NCBI GenBank assembly: GCA_017853915.1
Contig: JAFMIS010000006.1
Coordinates: 1 to 21,016, forward strand
DNA: 21,016 bases
Direction of reading: 5' to 3'
Source of the DNA: a bacterium
Lineage (GTDB): Bacteria; Bdellovibrionota_C; UBA2361; OMII01
Shown here: piece after piece, positions 19,714-21,016 of the stretch
How the letters are laid out: each line of letters starts with the position of its first letter
Numbering within the stretch: the stretch's first letter is position 1
Notes under the pieces: model-generated
Databases searched by the model: none
What the model saw: only the letters and a program-made list of their open reading frames with translations
What the model was told of the DNA's origin: nothing
Translations under genes and position numbers: made by a program

Positions 19714-21016
19714 ATGGCACAATTTACAGCAGCAGGACAAAAATCTACCGCGCAACTCTTGGGGCGCGACCACACAGTTGCGGTTACCCTAGCCGACGGC
19801 GCTGGCGTTTTTGCTGGTACGATTGAGTTACAGGCTTCGGAGGATAACTTCGCGACGTACACCGTTATTGATTCGTGGACGGCCAATGCCACTGACGAGT
19901 TCAAAAACGTCGATAGTTTCGACCTGCACGTCAGGCTGATGTGTACCGCCTATTCCGGCGACCCTATGACCTACACCCTGACCGTTTCAGAGGCCCCCTC
20001 TGAACAACCTACGTTTCACCGTAGTTCGATTATCGATCGCCGCGGTAGAACCCTAGTTAACTTTACTGACGACGGTGCGGACTTCATGAATGGTTTGTTT
20101 GTTGACGGCGTGGCCGTTGACACGGGTGGCGGTGGCGGGGGTGGTGGTGGGGATATCACATATCTAAATCCCACCGGGGTAGCAGCGACAGACACAGCGG
20201 CAGTCCAGGCGGCGGTCGATCAAGCCATGATCGATGGCAAGCCGATTTACTTTGGGCCCGGAACGTTCGTCATCAATAGCCCCATCACAGTTACCTGGGC
20301 AGTAGCTACCACGCAGCTTCCGTCTTTTATTGGCTGCGGGATGTTTACGACTATCTTCCAAAATGAATGTACCGGTACATACGACCCCGTATTCTACTTT
20401 TCTCCCACAGGCGGGTACGTGTTCGGATTCGGCCTGGTATTTCGGGACATAGGTTTTATCGCCCCCACCATCGCCGCTCCCGCCCGCCAAACCGGTATTC
20501 GCACCTGTGCAACGTACCAAACAACTATCGAACGATGCTCGTTTACTGATTTAGATGGTATGGGCATTGAGGTAGACAATGACGGCGTTGACGGTCCGGC
20601 ACCGGGAGATGCGAAACAGACGGTTTATTTCCGCGTTGCCAAGTGTGTTTTCGATAACTGTCAAGATTGGGCTATCGATACAGGCGCTCAATTCAGTACG
20701 TTCATCCTCGACCAGAACTATGTTAATAGATGCGCCGGCGGTTTCTGGGTGAAACCGTTTGCGTCTCAGATCACCAATAATGCCTTTAACTATATCTGGA
20801 AATTTCAGGCCATTCGCATCGACTCACGAGGGCAGGCAACTTCTCGTGCCCCGGTATGTTATGGTAACGCGTTTGAAGGTTGCGTTAACGGAGATTTTCG
20901 CATCTACGGTTCGAACGGAATGTTCTTTTCTAATCTGCACAATGATAACAACAGCATCACATATAACCCCGTCACGTACCCAGGGCAAACGTTCGAAAAA
21001 GACCCGTACTGCTATT
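19714..21016 (+). CDS. Tailspike / tail fibre with pectate-lyase-like beta-helix (partial, C-terminus off right edge)
   Basis: 434 residues are visible with no stop. Domains in order: a beta-rich N-terminal domain (about 1-110, e.g. FTAAGQKSTAQLLGRDHTVA), a short region (SSIIDRRGRTLVNF) that may cap the spike, a linker of nine consecutive glycines near 140-148, then a right-handed beta-helix start: DTAAVQAAVDQAMIDGKPIY followed by FGPGTFVINSP, the hallmark of the pectate lyase 3-like fold. Later repeats are rich in Asn and Asp (e.g. RCSFTDLDGMGIEVDNDG and NNAFNYIW). Such spikes bind and often cut host surface polysaccharide, and catalytic residues would lie mostly beyond the window. GGAG is nine bases before the ATG. 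Confidence 0.88.
   Translation, partial: MAQFTAAGQKSTAQLLGRDHTVAVTLADGAGVFAGTIELQASEDNFATYTVIDSWTANATDEFKNVDSFDLHVRLMCTAYSGDPMTYTLTVSEAPSEQPTFHRSSIIDRRGRTLVNFTDDGADFMNGLFVDGVAVDTGGGGGGGGGDITYLNPTGVAATDTAAVQAAVDQAMIDGKPIYFGPGTFVINSPITVTWAVATTQLPSFIGCGMFTTIFQNECTGTYDPVFYFSPTGGYVFGFGLVFRDIGFIAPTIAAPARQTGIRTCATYQTTIERCSFTDLDGMGIEVDNDGVDGPAPGDAKQTVYFRVAKCVFDNCQDWAIDTGAQFSTFILDQNYVNRCAGGFWVKPFASQITNNAFNYIWKFQAIRIDSRGQATSRAPVCYGNAFEGCVNGDFRIYGSNGMFFSNLHNDNNSITYNPVTYPGQTFEKDPYCY

Noticed and set aside
19714..21016. Diversity-generating retroelement target
   Set aside because: No reverse transcriptase or template repeat is visible in the window, and the C-terminus of the tailspike is missing.
1..21016. 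CRISPR arrays, tRNA genes, integrase or phage RNA polymerase
   Set aside because: None was seen: no regular spaced palindromic repeats, no cloverleaf noticed, and no ORF with integrase or single-subunit RNA polymerase motifs.

Overview
The window is a slice of a double-stranded DNA bacteriophage genome, probably a short-tailed (podovirus-type) phage of a Gram-negative host. The evidence is a T7-type head-to-tail connector (portal), a terminase pair, a family A phage DNA polymerase, a VapE-type primase-helicase, dense overlapping genes with strong GGAGG-type ribosome binding sites, and a beta-helix tailspike. A phage-encoded lipoprotein with a classic lipobox supports a Gram-negative host. No bacterial chromosomal gene, tRNA, rRNA, CRISPR array or insertion sequence is visible.

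Layout. Two divergent gene blocks leave a gene-poor region of about 0.8 kb at 9771-10541. The leftward block (minus strand, 9770 down to 1) is the early/replication arm. It starts with a dense run of small genes (about 9770-5768), continues with DNA polymerase (5771-3960), three small genes, an SF2 helicase, a VRR-NUC nuclease, and a primase-helicase that runs off the left edge. Almost every junction is an ATGA or GTGA stop/start overlap, so the block looks like one long translationally coupled operon.

The rightward block (plus strand, from 10542) is the packaging/virion arm. In order it holds a metallophosphoesterase, a probable terminase small subunit, an HELLH zincin-like protein, several small zinc-ribbon proteins, a lipoprotein, a DUF1599-like protein, terminase large subunit, a GNAT acetyltransferase, a small coiled-coil virion/ejection candidate, portal, four small (probably structural) proteins and a tailspike cut by the right edge. 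Many junctions here are TAATG. No major capsid or scaffold gene is recognisable between portal and tailspike.

The central region holds a near-consensus sigma70-type promoter whose start point would fall on the first codon of the metallophosphoesterase (possible leaderless mRNA), eight GGAAC/GTTCC elements in 260 bp, a G-tract cluster able to form a quadruplex, and a TGTCAC dyad. It is the best candidate for a control region and possibly a replication origin.

The most unusual feature is in the leftward arm: five consecutive-type small genes (6060-7548) have unrelated N-termini but share a C-terminal module, an EARRLAE helix followed by a terminal LPWEVEK-like tail. The DNA for that tail also supplies the ribosome binding site and start codon of the next gene. 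Synonymous changes in the Leu-Pro codons argue that the peptide itself is selected. A second duplicated family (MKxI.PNDEQLSAW ... DDWPDL) is interleaved with it. All functional calls come from reading the sequence; no database search was run.
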